Source: Saccharomycopsis fibuligera x Saccharomycopsis cf. fibuligera (taxonomy: Eukaryota; Ascomycota; Saccharomycetes; Ascoideales; Saccharomycopsidaceae). Taken from it: a DNA stretch of 64,000 bases. Position numbers and translations under genes: made by a program. The DNA is taken from assembly GCA_001936135.1 (NCBI GenBank), contig CP012822.1, forward strand, positions 186,001 to 250,000, written 5' to 3'. Every line of letters starts with the position of its first letter. Position 1 is the first letter of the stretch. The notes under the pieces were generated by a model. It worked only from the letters and a program-made list of their open reading frames with translations, made no database searches and was not told the DNA's origin. This document shows, piece after piece, positions 11,588 through 24,414 of the stretch.

Positions 11588-14500
11588 ATGATGGAGTCAG
11601 AACACAGTAAGAAGCGTTTCCGTGAAGAAGAAGATAACGAAGCTGATTTCTCAACTTCTGAGCTCAATGAATCAACTTTCGTTGACCCCACCAGATTTCC
11701 TCGTCAATCATCATTAACCACCGTTGCTTCTGCTTCTGCTGCCAAAAATACCGCCCACAATATCAAAAATAATCCTGCTGTTCATAGCGTTGGACATAAA
11801 CATGGGCAGCCTACTAGCTTTCCACCATTAGTAGCCGATTCGTTTGACATTGGTGGCGCTGCCAGTGCTACTTCAGGTACGAAAAGAGGAAACAATCCTG
11901 CTTCGGTATCAGCTAACATGAACAATAAGATCAATAGTACCAACATTAAAGATAAAGATGCTGCTCAATCACAACAAAGGCCTCAACCACAAGCATCTAT
12001 TTCTTCACTTCCGCTTCCTCTCAAAGATACGCATTTCTTCCCACCAGTGAATCCCAATCCTACTGGACCTTTTGTGTTCAATGCCGCCCAGACGTCGCCT
12101 TCAAGGAGAGATTTAGAAGTGCTGCTACCGCCATTTAATGAAAAAAGAGGCGGTAATTTGAATGAAATAACACAGCAACAGCTGCTTTATAATAACACTA
12201 GTAATAGTGTTATCACTGGCGGAGAATCGCGCTATCAACAAAAACATAAACGCCTAATGAGCGACTATCCCACAGAGCAGCATCAACATCAATATTATCA
12301 ACATCAACAATCTCACTCACATCCATATCATCAAAATCCCCAATATATTCACACCAATCCACAACATATTTATAATGATCATCATGAATTATATAATAGT
12401 GAACCTGGAGTGGTTATCAATGATCTAGATGCTGATATAAATGATTCGCGCTATAGAAATGATCCAAGGTATGAAGAATTGCATACCGAAATGCCACCAC
12501 CAAAAGAGTATGAGTATGATTATCCCCATGGTGGTGGCGAAAATGGTTCAAATTACCAGCACAATAATAACAAAATAAATAACGTTAATAACAGCAATAG
12601 TAATAATAACAATAGTAGCAGTAACAATCACAATTCACATCGACCAAATACCGATAGTCCTGGAAGGTACGTTGACGAAGTGCCGACGCTACATCCACCG
12701 CCACCACCACTGTTTCCAGAAGCCGACAAAAATATAATACCTTTACTCAAGCCTAGAAAGCTTGTTTTACAAAAATTCACAATTTATGAAACTGACGAAC
12801 GAATGTATGTTATTGGCAGTAACAATAGAGAAACGATGTTCAGAATTTTGGAAATTGACTTAAGTAGCGCCATTGATAAGTTGAATTTGATTGAAGATAA
12901 TGTTTACTTTAATCGAAAAGAAGTTATTCAAATCTTAAGCACCCTTGAAGAAACTAAAGGCTTGCTGAAGAAAATTTCATGTTACGGGCTTTTGGGGTTC
13001 ATCAAATTTACTCAATATTATTACATGCATACCATTACTGAACGGTCTATCGTTGGGATCCTTGGTGGCCATTACATTTACATGATTGATGCTACCAAGT
13101 TGATTCCCATAGTCAGTCAAAAAAATGAGACTTTGTTAAAGAAAAGCACATCAAAGGAAGAATCAGCTAATGAACAACGATTCCATTCAATTTTTGAGGG
13201 ATTTAGCTTAGATCAAAATTTTTATTTCAGTTACACTTATGACATATCAAACACATTACAAAAAAACTTTTTGAACGAAAAATTCAAAGCTTTCAAAGCA
13301 AAAATTGAACGCAAGGAGAAAGAAATTCAAGAACAAGAGCAAATTCGTAAAAATGACGCTTTTCACAAGAAAACAAAACAAAGAGGCCATGCTTCTAAGC
13401 TTAATAAGGACAATAGCAATTCTTTTACTCCACGCAAACGGAAACTTGATGCAGACGGACCACTGAACACGCATATTAATAATAACAATACTCATCGTCA
13501 CAACCTCCATCACAAGCAGCCAGATGACTTATTACAGACTGATATCGACCTAGGACGATTACTCAGCAGCAGCAGCAGTCGTATTCTGTCAAGAGCAAGT
13601 GTCGCTAGGAATTCTCGATCACCATACGGAACTAAGCAAAAGGCAGAAAAGCGCCAACAGCAGCAGCAGCAGCAGCAGCAGAAACAGAAGCATCAAAGGC
13701 AACAAAAGCAATATAGGGAAAAAGATTACCTTAATGAAGTGGACAACGAAGAAGAAGTGAGTGCTTTATTGAGCACTGACGAAGATGACGAAAATTATCT
13801 TGATTCATATAATGAGATGTTTGTATGGAACATTGCTCTTCTTAAGCCCGCTGTCAAAATTTTTGACCGCACATTTGATTGGTTCCAGCCGATAATCCAT
13901 GGATTTTTTAATCAAGCTAATATATCCATCTATAATAAGAAAATTTACGTGACTTTGATAGCTAGACGATCACATCATTTTGCTGGTGCTCGATTCTTGA
14001 AAAGAGGAGTCAATGATAAGGGCAATGTTGCTAATGAAATTGAAACAGAGCAAATTGTTAGTGATGGACTAACTACGTCGTTTCATGATAATGCCAATGG
14101 ATACTTTATGAATCCAAGGTACACCAGTTTTGTTCAACACCGTGGCAGTATTCCATTATTTTGGACCCAGGATTTTGCCAACATTAACAAAATTGCTAAA
14201 CCTCCGATCAGTATTAAATTAACAGATCCATTTTATTCAACCTCAGCAATGCATTTTGATAAGTTGTTCAAACGATATGGTTCTAAAATCTTTATTTTGA
14301 ATTTGATTAAGCAAAAAGAAAAGGTTCCAAGAGAATCGAAATTAGGTAAAGAATTTAGAGACTGTATTGAATTTCTAAATCATTTCTTGCCACCAGAAAA
14401 CAAGTTGGATTACGTCGCATGGGACATGTCCAGAGCTTCAAAAACTGGCAAACATGGTCAAAATGTTTTGGAGTTTTTGGAAACATATGCCGACCGTATT

Positions 14501-17347
14501 ATTAATGAAGTTGGAATTTTTCATAATTCTCAAGTCCAGGATAAGAGTAATTTGCAACTTGGTATTTGCAGAACAAACTGCATCGACTGCTTAGATAGAA
14601 CTAATGCAGCACAATTTGTCATTGGGAAAAAAGCACTAGGCCATCAATTAAAGTTGTTAGGCGTGTATGATAATGTTTATTTGGAGTATGATTCAGATGC
14701 AGTTAATTTACTTACTAGTTTGTTTCATAGTCATGGAAACATAATCGCTTTGCAATATGGTGGATCCAACTTAGTAAACACAATGGAAACGTATAGAAAA
14801 ATTAACCAATGGAACAATAAGAAAAATGATTTGATTGAAAATTTCAAGAGGTTCTATTCTAACAGTTTCATTGATCCAGTGAGACAAGACTCAATCAATT
14901 TGTTTTTGGGTAATTATGATTTTGAAAAATTGGGGAAAAAATTCTTTCTTTGGGAATTGCCAAATGACTATTATTTACATAATAATATTGGGTATAAAGT
15001 ATATTCACAGAATACTCGCAGTTTCAATTATTGGTGGAATACTAAGGTGTTTAACTATTGGAAAAATTTACAATTTCCGCCAAAAGGTTACTTGTTGAAT
15101 GGAGAAGTAGATTACGATGATGACCCTGAAATGACGGCTATTGATAAATTGTTAGAATCGCTTTTTGATGAGTTGTGCATTGATAAAGAATTACGTATCA
15201 TGTACAAACGAAAATTTAGACTTGAAAAAAATGGAAAATTTAATAAGATCATATTAAGCAACAACAGCGATAGTGCCGAGACTACAACTGAGATTGACCT
15301 AATTCAACGAATTCAAACTGCCGAAAAGTATCTAAAGGCAATTGAACGGAAAGCTAAGCAACACATTAAAACCAAACTAGAACCTTATTCAAACAAACAA
15401 ATGGATAGTTATTGGAACGAGTATTATGCTCCACGTCGGCTAACTAATTTCAAATTATTATTTGACATGAATATGAAAAGTTCAGTGTCTGTTGATGAGA
15501 AGGAGTTTCAAGGAACAGTGGCAGCAGCGACTATTACTACTGATAGCCTCAACTGTGGCACTGCTGCTAACAATAACAATAGCAATAGCAATGAAAATTA
15601 TAATGATATTGGAGGGCTAGCAACAGTAACTGATCGAAGTGCCAGAGTTGATAAAGAAGATCCTCACCACTTGCAGTATGTTGAATTAAGCCCATTTGAA
15701 TCGAGAAAACCCGGTATCACCAATCTGAAACTCAAAGAGATGTACGAACATAATCAAGAAGATGCACAAGCGGCAAAAGAACAGAAATTTAAGCAGCAAA
15801 AAGACACATTTTGGGAACAGTTTTGGGCTTCAGAAATTAATCGCAAGGTAAGCGATGGTGATGCAGAACTAGAGCAACAAGAAAAAATTGAAACAGAAAA
15901 AGAAGACTTGAAATTATCGTACTTACAACTTGAACATTTGCAAAAAGCAAATGCAAAACTTGCCAAAACTTTATCGACCAGAGTTGACAGTATTTTGGCG
16001 AAGGCCAATTATCAACAACCGCAATTGTCATCAGAAGATCAAAGCTCATATATTTCCAATGATTATATATATCACTATGGATTCCATAAAGGATATTATT
16101 CAGATACAAAATCGCTGGACTTGGATGATATATATGGGCCCCATCAGCACAATCACAATCAGCATCATGAGAACCACAGAGCACAGCCACATAAAGTATT
16201 AACTGATAAATCCATCAGCACTTCAAACATATGGAGTTTGTTGCCCAACGGTATGGGATTTCGCCGATTCGTTAGTAAACATCCTCATCCTCATCCATTG
16301 GACTCTTCTGTTTCGGTTTCGGTTTCGGAAACTGGGAAATTTAGCTCGTCTTCAGAAACAGTTAGTTTGAGTGATGGTAATGAGCCAGTGAAAACAAGAA
16401 CGCGCCGCAGCTACAGTGATAGTCATTATCATAGGCCGGCTTCTATCAATATCAGTGAGGCGCATCAGCAGTACCAACGTCATCAGCAACAGTCACAACA
16501 ACAAGAGCAACAGCAACAAAATGCCGTTAATGCTCTGATGTCATACCCATATACTCATTTTACTCATAAAGCGCGAGAATACAATAGTTTTGATGATTAT
16601 TTATACGATCCAATAATTTCAATCAAGAACCTCAACTTGTATAACGATAATGTTAAATTTGAGGGAAATGGCAACAGTAGTAAAAGTAATAGCATTAGCC
16701 AAAATAACAATGATAGCACTTATTATCATCATCGTCATCACCATAATTATCATCATCATCAGCGTGTTGCTGGTGGCGCGGGTGCTGTTGGAAACTTTTT
16801 CAGTGGTGGCAACTTTGAGGATAATGAACAAGCATATTCTATCAAAATCAAAGATGGTAGTAGTATTGCTGGTGAGGAACTGACAACAATGATGTATACT
16901 AATGATGATTATTATGATATTGAAACTTATAATGACGATACTATTTCAGTGATAAGTGATTTTTACAGCAATGATACTCTACATAAAGGTTCGCCTCACC
17001 GTTATCATCATAATAAAGACGATCATGATAATCAAGCAGCAGCAACAGGCACTTCAAATTACTCTACTCAAGGAATAATCATGAATCCAATACAATACAA
17101 GAAAAAACTCCAAGAATATCAGTACCTATTGGATGTAGACAGAAGAGGTGGGATTTCAAAGAAGGATTTACAATTGTATAATTTTGCTATGAACCAAGCA
17201 TATCAAGGCATTGAGTTTGTCGGTGATGAAATCAGGGATACGATTGGTGCTTCGCTATACAAGAATGAGGACAATTTTGATGACAAAGAGAAGCATCAGT
17301 ATGAAGGATACATGAACATGTATTTTAATGGTGATGAATATTTTTAA
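11588..17347 (+). CDS. FIG4: Phosphatidylinositol 3,5-bisphosphate 5-phosphatase Fig4, greatly enlarged
   Basis: Sac-family lipid phosphatase of the Fab1-Vac14-Fig4 complex on the vacuole. 1919 aa, about twice the S. cerevisiae protein (879). Residues 1-385 are low complexity (Asn, His, Gln, Pro). The Sac N-terminal part starts near 390 ([19 protein letters not shown]). A charged insert with poly-Q spans about 565-740. The core follows: [43 protein letters not shown], and the CX5R(T) active site CIDCLDRT (998-1005). After about 1285 comes a long Ser/Asn/His-rich C-terminal region ending in a short conserved-looking segment. Catalytic residues appear intact, so it should be active. The enlargement is all in disordered segments. 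Two adjacent ATGs make the start slightly uncertain. Confidence 0.93.
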   Translation: MMESEHSKKRFREEEDNEADFSTSELNESTFVDPTRFPRQSSLTTVASASAAKNTAHNIKNNPAVHSVGHKHGQPTSFPPLVADSFDIGGAASATSGTKRGNNPASVSANMNNKINSTNIKDKDAAQSQQRPQPQASISSLPLPLKDTHFFPPVNPNPTGPFVFNAAQTSPSRRDLEVLLPPFNEKRGGNLNEITQQQLLYNNTSNSVITGGESRYQQKHKRLMSDYPTEQHQHQYYQHQQSHSHPYHQNPQYIHTNPQHIYNDHHELYNSEPGVVINDLDADINDSRYRNDPRYEELHTEMPPPKEYEYDYPHGGGENGSNYQHNNNKINNVNNSNSNNNNSSSNNHNSHRPNTDSPGRYVDEVPTLHPPPPPLFPEADKNIIPLLKPRKLVLQKFTIYETDERMYVIGSNNRETMFRILEIDLSSAIDKLNLIEDNVYFNRKEVIQILSTLEETKGLLKKISCYGLLGFIKFTQYYYMHTITERSIVGILGGHYIYMIDATKLIPIVSQKNETLLKKSTSKEESANEQRFHSIFEGFSLDQNFYFSYTYDISNTLQKNFLNEKFKAFKAKIERKEKEIQEQEQIRKNDAFHKKTKQRGHASKLNKDNSNSFTPRKRKLDADGPLNTHINNNNTHRHNLHHKQPDDLLQTDIDLGRLLSSSSSRILSRASVARNSRSPYGTKQKAEKRQQQQQQQQQKQKHQRQQKQYREKDYLNEVDNEEEVSALLSTDEDDENYLDSYNEMFVWNIALLKPAVKIFDRTFDWFQPIIHGFFNQANISIYNKKIYVTLIARRSHHFAGARFLKRGVNDKGNVANEIETEQIVSDGLTTSFHDNANGYFMNPRYTSFVQHRGSIPLFWTQDFANINKIAKPPISIKLTDPFYSTSAMHFDKLFKRYGSKIFILNLIKQKEKVPRESKLGKEFRDCIEFLNHFLPPENKLDYVAWDMSRASKTGKHGQNVLEFLETYADRIINEVGIFHNSQVQDKSNLQLGICRTNCIDCLDRTNAAQFVIGKKALGHQLKLLGVYDNVYLEYDSDAVNLLTSLFHSHGNIIALQYGGSNLVNTMETYRKINQWNNKKNDLIENFKRFYSNSFIDPVRQDSINLFLGNYDFEKLGKKFFLWELPNDYYLHNNIGYKVYSQNTRSFNYWWNTKVFNYWKNLQFPPKGYLLNGEVDYDDDPEMTAIDKLLESLFDELCIDKELRIMYKRKFRLEKNGKFNKIILSNNSDSAETTTEIDLIQRIQTAEKYLKAIERKAKQHIKTKLEPYSNKQMDSYWNEYYAPRRLTNFKLLFDMNMKSSVSVDEKEFQGTVAAATITTDSLNCGTAANNNNSNSNENYNDIGGLATVTDRSARVDKEDPHHLQYVELSPFESRKPGITNLKLKEMYEHNQEDAQAAKEQKFKQQKDTFWEQFWASEINRKVSDGDAELEQQEKIETEKEDLKLSYLQLEHLQKANAKLAKTLSTRVDSILAKANYQQPQLSSEDQSSYISNDYIYHYGFHKGYYSDTKSLDLDDIYGPHQHNHNQHHENHRAQPHKVLTDKSISTSNIWSLLPNGMGFRRFVSKHPHPHPLDSSVSVSVSETGKFSSSSETVSLSDGNEPVKTRTRRSYSDSHYHRPASINISEAHQQYQRHQQQSQQQEQQQQNAVNALMSYPYTHFTHKAREYNSFDDYLYDPIISIKNLNLYNDNVKFEGNGNSSKSNSISQNNNDSTYYHHRHHHNYHHHQRVAGGAGAVGNFFSGGNFEDNEQAYSIKIKDGSSIAGEELTTMMYTNDDYYDIETYNDDTISVISDFYSNDTLHKGSPHRYHHNKDDHDNQAAATGTSNYSTQGIIMNPIQYKKKLQEYQYLLDVDRRGGISKKDLQLYNFAMNQAYQGIEFVGDEIRDTIGASLYKNEDNFDDKEKHQYEGYMNMYFNGDEYF

Positions 17348-17461
17348 ATAAAGGACAGAATTGTCATCTTTTGTTCTAAATTTTGCCTTTATATAAGACT
17401 GTCTTAACAATAATAACTACAGTAATTATCTCAAAGCTAAACTAAACTATGGTAGGTCAAA

Positions 17462-18745
17462 TCACACTATCAATTTTCTAATATTTTCCACCGTAAAAGA
17501 ATCCGAGTCTTCGGACTTGTAACACCCAGTAAGTTTTCTTCCAGAAATTGGACATCGTCCACCATTTTTTATATCTTGTAAATAATTAATTATACAAGGA
17601 TAGCAAAATACATACCCTGTTTCTATGATTGCATGGTTATGTATTTCATTTTTGCATATTGCACAAGTATCGTATTCATTGCGACTGTACTTGTTGCTGT
17701 TGCTGTTGCTGTTGTGGGCTTTCTTTTTTTCTGCTGAATTAGCATTACTAATGTTAGCACTAGTATTTTGAAATGATCGTCTTGGAGCAGGTAACTGTTT
17801 GGCCGTCTGTACTGCTTCTTTGATAAAATTATCATTGGACTCAAACAAACTCTTAATCAAATCATTTTGCTGCCACCATTCCAAAAATTTCAAAGAAAAC
17901 ATGAGCATTGGGAATACGTTTTCAAACATAGAAACTGCTGAGAGTTGTAATGGCCGAAATAAACGGTTTAATACTTTCACTTTTATAGACTCGCCAAGAC
18001 TGAGAGGTCTAATTATTGGGGAAGCGTCTTGATTACTGTCGCTATTAGCGTTATTGTTTAATATCGGAGCCTGCAGTGCTGGTTCATTTGATACTCTTGA
18101 ATACTTCACATTCAAAATATATGTGGCCAATGTTGGAGACAAAGTCTTGCCCGAGATATACAACACATGTAACAAAATATTAGTAAAGAGTATACCGCCA
18201 TTAATTATTGGATAAATCTTAAGAAATAGTAGTTTCCGTACGTTTTTCTTGTTGCTGAAAGAATAATTTTGTCTATTCACTAGATAATCTGAATGAATCT
18301 GTTCATACAATACATCTAATTTTTCCTTCAAGTATGGGCCTCCGAGCAAAAAAAACAAAGTCCCCCAGATTTGCTTGTTGCTAAGCTTGTTTCTCTTTTT
18401 GATTAATTCTGACTGTTGAAGAAACTGGATATCAGCAGTAGCGCTGTTTTTGAATTGAAGTCCTCGCTTTGATGTTTGTTTAATCGCATAGAACCGTTCA
18501 GTAAATGTTGAGTTGAGTTTGCTGAGAAACAAATATTCCACCGCAAGTCGAAGCAAAAGATTAATCTCGTCAAATTTAGAATATATCTTAAGCAAATAGC
18601 GTGGATATTTTCGCGTATAGTGGACTAAAATGAATTTGAGCGATGGGGAAATCAAACTGTCTAATTCTCTAGAAGAGATGATTTCGAATAAAGTGGGGAC
18701 ATCAGCGTCCAATGCTCCGGAATCAAGCGCTGAATAGAAACTCAT
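17462..18745 (-). CDS. PEX12: Peroxisomal RING ubiquitin ligase Pex12
   Basis: Membrane subunit of the Pex2-Pex10-Pex12 ligase that ubiquitinates Pex5 for receptor recycling. 427 aa, slightly longer than the usual 350-400. The N-terminus (PTLFEIISSRELDSLISPS) and the motif GGPYLKEKLDVLYEQ are characteristic of Pex12, followed by hydrophobic stretches of the Pex2/12 membrane domain. The C-terminal RING is the degenerate Pex12 type: CAICKNEI, ETGYVFCYPCI, GRCPISGRKL, GC, with fewer zinc ligands than a classical RING. A Ser/Asn-rich linker separates membrane domain and RING. The gene converges on FIG4 with 114 bp between stop codons, so the 3' UTRs probably overlap. Confidence 0.9.
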   Translation of the reverse strand: MSFYSALDSGALDADVPTLFEIISSRELDSLISPSLKFILVHYTRKYPRYLLKIYSKFDEINLLLRLAVEYLFLSKLNSTFTERFYAIKQTSKRGLQFKNSATADIQFLQQSELIKKRNKLSNKQIWGTLFFLLGGPYLKEKLDVLYEQIHSDYLVNRQNYSFSNKKNVRKLLFLKIYPIINGGILFTNILLHVLYISGKTLSPTLATYILNVKYSRVSNEPALQAPILNNNANSDSNQDASPIIRPLSLGESIKVKVLNRLFRPLQLSAVSMFENVFPMLMFSLKFLEWWQQNDLIKSLFESNDNFIKEAVQTAKQLPAPRRSFQNTSANISNANSAEKKKAHNSNSNSNKYSRNEYDTCAICKNEIHNHAIIETGYVFCYPCIINYLQDIKNGGRCPISGRKLTGCYKSEDSDSFTVENIRKLIV

Positions 18746-18957
18746 GTTGGTGTGTGCCGCTATTAGCAGTATTTGGATAGATTAAATTTTTGTTCGAAGA
18801 TATCAAAGGTTTATAACGCACTAATCAATCAATTGATTTCCAAGATTTCATAAAATACGGGGTAATATGCAACTGTTATTGTCATTCGTCATGTTACTAC
18901 TTTGAACTGATTTTCTCAAGCCACTGGTTGTTACTACGTGAGGCACGCTGTTCCATT

Positions 18958-18983
18958 CACGTGCCTTGCCGGGGCCCGGGGCC
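18958..18983. promoter_or_regulatory. E-box and GC-rich palindrome beyond PEX12
   Basis: CACGTG (18958-18963) followed after 7 bp by GGGGCCCGGGGCC. It lies about 210 bp upstream of PEX12, so it may be a Cbf1-type site and GC-box in that promoter. The 12-mer CGGGGCCCGGGG recurs at 28658-28669 near STL1. Confidence 0.4.
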
Positions 18984-19763
18984 TCAGACCCACTATCTAA
19001 TCCATGTGACCGTCTAGAACCTCTTGATGTATCATTAGAGCTCTTTAATTCTCAACATAACATATTGTGTTGGACAATGTACTGATATTGCCTATTAACA
19101 TTTATTTTACTACCGGTACTTGTCGCCAAAGAAGCCAGGTCCTGCCGCCCGACCTCCAAATACGATACTAAAGGAGAGCTTTATATTATTGTAGAATGAT
19201 AGTAGCCGGGTCGTTATCAATGCTAATATCGTTATTGATATTGTTGTCTTTCAGTTATATTTATATATCTCTATCTTCTTCATCCGTACTTGTCCTGTCT
19301 TTGGTATTTCTAGAAATTACTTGGAGATATTTGGAATCGTCTTTTGTGAATCAGCAAACTGATTGGTGGTCTCAAAGTGATATTGTGTTGAACCTTTTGT
19401 ACAACTTGGATTCACTGTAAAGACTTGAAATACATTCTTTTGGTTTTGTTCGCCTCGCCTGTCAGAAACGGAGACAGAATATAGGCCTGAGTATACTTGG
19501 TGAGGAATAATGCACTCTGCCGTTTTCTGAGCTTGTGGCCATTCAGATTAATAGGCTTTTGCTATTCAGTCTTTGCCTTCCTGTTTTCGCTCGACATGAG
19601 GAGACCTTATGCTTCTCGCAATCCCTTATCTTTCATCATACGTTTTCTACTGTTGCATTTACTTATTTTATTCTGCAATGCCCAACAGCCGACCTAGGGT
19701 AGTACGACCAGTAGGTAGTATGAAGACTAATAAGTACGTTCAATTGACCTATGCGTTGCGGGA

Positions 19764-19946
19764 GGGCCAAATCAAATCAAGCGAAGAGCCGGCCAAGCAT
19801 ACCAATATAACAAATACAGCCGAGCATTGTGTAGATTATTGTAGCCGACCACCAGCTAGGCGTAAACGGTTGATTGGCCCACACCCACCTGTGGATTGCG
19901 CCGACCCGAGGATATCCTCGCTTTTTTTTTTTTTTTTTTTTTTTTT
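19764..19946 (+). ncRNA. Candidate structured RNA ending in a T-run
   Basis: GGGCCAAATCAA (19764-19775) can pair with TTGATTGGCCC (19870-19880): 11 pairs with one bulged A. A hairpin CCACA/TGTGG overlaps the end of that helix (19879-19894), and a perfect 14-bp palindrome CGAGGATATCCTCG (19907-19920) is followed by one base and 25 T. This order (long-range helix, 3' hairpin, T tract) is what a Pol III transcript would show. I see no clear A or B box and could not match it to RNase P, MRP, SRP, U6 or telomerase RNA. Chance pairing remains possible. Confidence 0.3.
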
Positions 19947-21218
19947 CAGAAAAGAACTACATGAATAGATCCATGCGTGCATGTAAACACTTTTTTTGAT
20001 GTGTACAGTGCAGCTACGTAAAACATTTTTTTGAGACTTTGAGTTTGTTTTTTTTTTATTGTGACTCAAGTGTTCCGGCCAGGACCCTTTACTTTTGAGA
20101 GAGAAGAAAACAGTCGGCGTTGCATGACTGCAGTCGTAACATGGCGAATACAGAATATAAAATATTCGAGCAAATATGTATCTAGCTAGTTGGCGAGGTG
20201 GCTTGCTGGTTATATACTATATAGAATCTGATCTGCTACTGCCGCTTCAGCATCTAGAGCAAACAAAATAGAAACACATTTGGCGACAGACACATTCAAT
20301 TTTGGATTATCTAACCTACATGTAAGACAAAGTTTTCTCAATCCAGCAAAACTTTTAAATGAAAAAAAGACAATTATTTCAAAAGCCAGGAAAAGCGCAC
20401 ACATGAGCCAACACAATATGTGTAACTGAAATTCCAAGGAGGAGTTCCGCACCCTAATTGCCAATTCTTTTTGTTGTCTCGCGGATCTTGCTTTTCGCGT
20501 TAAAGTCAACCATCCAGTAAGTATGTCAATGCGCTAGATCGTATTGTGAGGACAATCACTAAAGCATGCATGGTACTGTGTTGTTAGTGATCAAATACAA
20601 AAACTAATTGCACTGTAAAGATTTCTTGATATGGTTTTACAAAATTGCAAGCAGAGAGTAAATTGATAGTCTCCTACTATTTCGGCTAGCATGTGGCTGC
20701 TTTCAAGCTGAAGGCCAAAATATTCATTGGTGTGGTATCTGGCAGGAGCGCCCTCGTACAAATTTCTGTATACAGAAAGCCATTTTCACGGAACTACTAC
20801 ATCTGTACAATGATACTATATACAGTTTTTTTAGTTGCGCCAATGTAGAAGAACACCTTTGGTCTAAGTGGAATGCAACACATTGAAATATTGGAGAACA
20901 ACTTTGAATTAAGGAAAAATTTTGGTGTCTGGTCTTGCAGACAAACGAAAGCGAATAGCCGAAATGTGTGTGATTCAGCCTTGAGTATTTGTGATTTCCA
21001 ACGCTGCTACAACGTTGCTAACAATTAATAACGCGCCCTATGCACACATACAGTCGAGACCTGAAATTTGCTCTTTCGATTCTGAAAACACAAACGAAGA
21101 CAAAAAGTAGGATAAGAAACAGAAAAAAAAAATAATATAATATAAAATAAAAGGCAGACTTGCGCGAACAAAAACTTCCAAAAGGTGGGTGGCTCGACCA
21201 ATTTTCCTCGGAAAATTG

Positions 21219-21219
<1 letters not shown>

Positions 21220-21246
<27 letters not shown>
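21220..21246. repeat. A-run
   Basis: Uninterrupted run of about 27 A on the plus strand. Similar runs of about 20 A or T occur at 25349-25370 and 26311-26328 in the same gene-free stretch. Confidence 0.8.
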
Positions 21247-21252
<6 letters not shown>

Positions 21253-21502
21253 TTCCCGATTTGGGTCTGGGGGTTTTCCTGATTGGGCACTCCGAGATCC
21301 ATTTTCAGCTAGCATCTAGCATCTAAACTAGCGATTTGCAGATTTAAAATAGAGCGCAGTATTCACGATATCGATACAAGCCCATAATCGGGCCACCGGT
21401 ATTATTGTTTTGAGCTCAACAATCAACGACTGTTGATCGCACTTTGAGTAGTTTGCGCCCTGCTATGTGTTTGTTAGCACGCTGGCCACGAGTATGTGCG
21501 GT

Positions 21503-21527
21503 CACGTGCGGTCACGTGCCATATAAG
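21503..21527 (+). promoter_or_regulatory. Tandem E-boxes and TATA-like element
   Basis: Two CACGTG sites (21503-21508 and 21513-21518) sit in a perfect 10-bp repeat, so they lie on the same DNA face, and TATAAG follows at 21522. This is a compact promoter-like arrangement of the sort bound by Cbf1 or Pho4. No coding gene lies downstream within several kb, so it could drive a noncoding transcript to the right. Confidence 0.4.
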
Positions 21528-21973
21528 AAGCACCTCAGTTGGGGAGGATGCAATTCGACCAGGTGTGTTGGTTTTGCTCTAGAAAAGTATTGGCTAAGCG
21601 ACGCTACCAGGCGCATGTGACCACCGAGGTTGAACATACGGCTGGGCCAAAACCACTACCGCTGGAGTGAAATCGAAGGGGAGCATAAACGAAAAATAGA
21701 ACCGCTCTGAAGAGCTTTGTGGTGGTTTGCAAATTCGTGGGGTGACTCCTTGCTCTCGGCCTGAGGTGCTTACACAACTGGGCGCACGTACTCCGATTTA
21801 GTCCGTGCCTTGGGGAAGCCGGCCAAGAGATAAGTAAGTGCAGCGCTGACGCTGAGCTGGCGTGTGTCCTATATGACATTTTCACATAGTGCAAACACAC
21901 AAGATGGCACCGCAGCCACTTGGCCTTATCATGCATCTACCGTTTTGCTGCCAGTGGCCTGCTGCCGCTGGAG

Positions 21974-22010
21974 CTTGCAAAACTCCGCAACGGGGCTTGC
22001 AGAACTCCGG
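21974..22010 (+). repeat. Imperfect direct repeat with ACTCCG
   Basis: Two copies of GCTTGCA(A/G)AACTCCG sit 22 bp apart. A related string GGGGCTAGTAAAACTCCGG occurs near 27402-27419. They belong to the repeated ACTCCG word of this island. Confidence 0.5.
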
Positions 22011-22422
22011 GCTAGTAGAGTTTACTAAACTGCAGACCGTAACCGCTGGCGGAAGTGTTAGCACGTCGCGGTATAAGGGCCAGAGTACAATGGAGCGTAT
22101 TCATATAGTGTGTGGCCCAGCGCTGCAACTCGTTGATCTTGCGTCGCATTTGCATTTCCCCATGGGGCGACAAGCCAACGCGATTTATTGATATCTATCT
22201 CAGCGTGCACTCCGGATATCTAGTTTCAGGTAGTACGGTTTTGTGCACTAAAGCTGCATTTCCACGTCCGTCCCCCGAGTGGCCGGTGTCTGGGGTCTCT
22301 GTTCGAGATACTACGCAAAGGCATGGTCGCCAGTAGGCTACCTTCAACTAAGCTCGCTGCCTGCTTTCCCAGAGTCCCGCCACACGGCCAAGCTGTCAAA
22401 AACACTAGGCCGAAAAGCCGCA

Positions 22423-22477
22423 GCGCCGGCCCCGCCGGCGGGGCCCGGCGCCGCGGCTAGCGCCGCGGCTAGCGCCC
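22423..22477. repeat. GC-palindrome and tandem 12-mer
   Basis: Almost pure G and C, including GCCGGCCCCGCCGGCGGGGC-like inverted symmetry, followed by two perfect tandem copies of GCGCCGCGGCTA (22448-22471). It can form strong hairpins. It is very unlike the 35-40% GC background. Confidence 0.75.
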
Positions 22478-23076
22478 CTTGGCAACGAACAGCGATACTT
22501 GGCGAAATCTTAAAAACGGTTCTGTCTACCGACAACGACCTTCTCCTTGAACAGAATCTTGCGACCGGTTGCTCTGCGGTGCAACTGAAGCCGACAAAAC
22601 ATGAACTCCGGCCGGGCGCTGCTATTGCTTGGCAGTTAGCCAGTGTTTCTAAAGATACATGTTGTTATTTTATTGTCTCTGTGTATGCAGGCAGCAGCAA
22701 TCTCCCCCGCCTCGATGTATTGCCACCCCAGATGTCTCCGCTCTTCAGTCTCGGGACCTCCCCCTTCGGCAAGACATTCTGGGACAGAACCCAAAACTCG
22801 GAGAGTCCGCGGTACCAGGCAGACAGACAGACCCTTCCTGAGTTTCACGAGCCACATTGCGGCGTCCTTTAGAGACTTGTTTTGGCGCGAACACCTTGCC
22901 TTGCCCTGGAGCACCAGCCCCCGCCTGTTCGCACACGGTCAAGGTTGACGGCCGTCACCGAGAACCGGAGTATCGGAGAATCGGAAAATCTATGCTGATG
23001 CCAGGCAAGCCCGGCCGGGGCGTTTTGCTCGCGACTGCTGACTGCCCCAGCGACTGCCAAGACCGAAGCCGTGGAA

Positions 23077-23144
23077 GCAAGGCAAAAGCAAGGCAAAAAA
23101 GCAAGGCAAAGACAAGGCAAAGACAAGGCAAAAACAAGGCAAAA
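23077..23144 (+). repeat. Minisatellite, CAAGGCAAA core
   Basis: Six copies of CAAGGCAAA separated by 2-4 purine-rich bases, giving units of about 10-13 bp. It does not sit in a believable gene. Confidence 0.85.
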
Positions 23145-24414
23145 GCAATCAAAGCCAGAGACTGCCGTAGAAAACTCCTTCTGTCGCAACACAACACAAT
23201 AAAACATAATAACGTCAACTCAGCGGAGAGAGAAGCGACAATGCCAGTAGCAATATAAGGAAGCGTGACCATGTCAGGCCGCAACTACCGCGGCCACGCC
23301 CGTGTGCTGCTGCCTGCCCTAAGCAAAGCCAAGCACCTTGGGCAGCAGGACACTGTGTGCACAATGACAGCACGCTGTAGGTGAGTACTGGCCCTTTCCT
23401 TGGTCGTTAACTGTGGTCACTGACCAAGCGAATGTGGGGCGCATCGCCAACTTTCTATTGTCTTTTGACGGCGTTGGAACCATATACGGTATAACTGACT
23501 GTAGGGTTAACAAGCCCGAAGGACAAGGCGGCAAGACGACAAGTATGGCTGTGTTTTCTGGTTATAGCAGCAGCATCTTGCATCATGGACGGCCCCTCCA
23601 CTCCTTCGACGAATGGTGTATCCATCAAGTTCGTCGGGCCTAGTTGCGTGTTCGGACGGCATACGCTTCCGTCTCACTCCGGCAGTCTAGCCGCCATCCC
23701 AGTGCGGTTGTTGCGACATGACTGTATTTTACGATGTTGCAGTTTCAATTGCATGATAGCATGGTCCGCGCAACTGTAGAATACTATTGGATGTGGATAT
23801 ACGAACCCGCGGGTGAACTGCGTTCAGAGATCGACCATCTATGTCTCCCTTTCAAAGCAGCATGGCGACCCGGAACTCGCGTCGGGAAGTAGAAAACATC
23901 TGTTTCTTTTTCTCTGTTTTGAGAAACCAGAAATTCTAAAAACGCCCAAAGAAACCCAAGAGCCTTGAACATGCGCTGTGTTCTATCGAGTGTAGAGAAA
24001 ACCAGGCCTCGTTCCAAAAACCGCAGCATATGGTTTCATCCCGAAATCAAGACCACTTCACTGCGTCGTATCAACGTAATGCATAAGAAATAATGTTCAC
24101 ATCAAGATTCACGATTTTCGTGGAGTCCCAGTGGTTTTTCTTTTCAGATTATTTAGCTGGGACTTGCATGTCTGATGCATATATATAGCCATTTGCGCGG
24201 ATGTCTAGATCGACTTTTGAGACACGCACACAAAAAGGCAAAATATTTATGACGTTACTGCATTACGCTCAACGTAACCTGCATAAGAAAAAGGTACATT
24301 TAAAGAGGAAAAAAAACTTTAACATTGGCAAGTTTTGGCACTCCGACCCGAGGAAACTGGAGCAAAGGCCAAAGTCGCAAGGAGACTGAGAACACCAGAG
24401 TGGCGCATTCTAGT

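Noticed and set aside
22279-22872. Long plus-strand frame (197 codons) in the GC-rich island
   Set aside because: It starts at GTG, runs through a GC palindrome giving poly-Ala/Pro, has no domain, and overlapping frames on the other strand are equally open.
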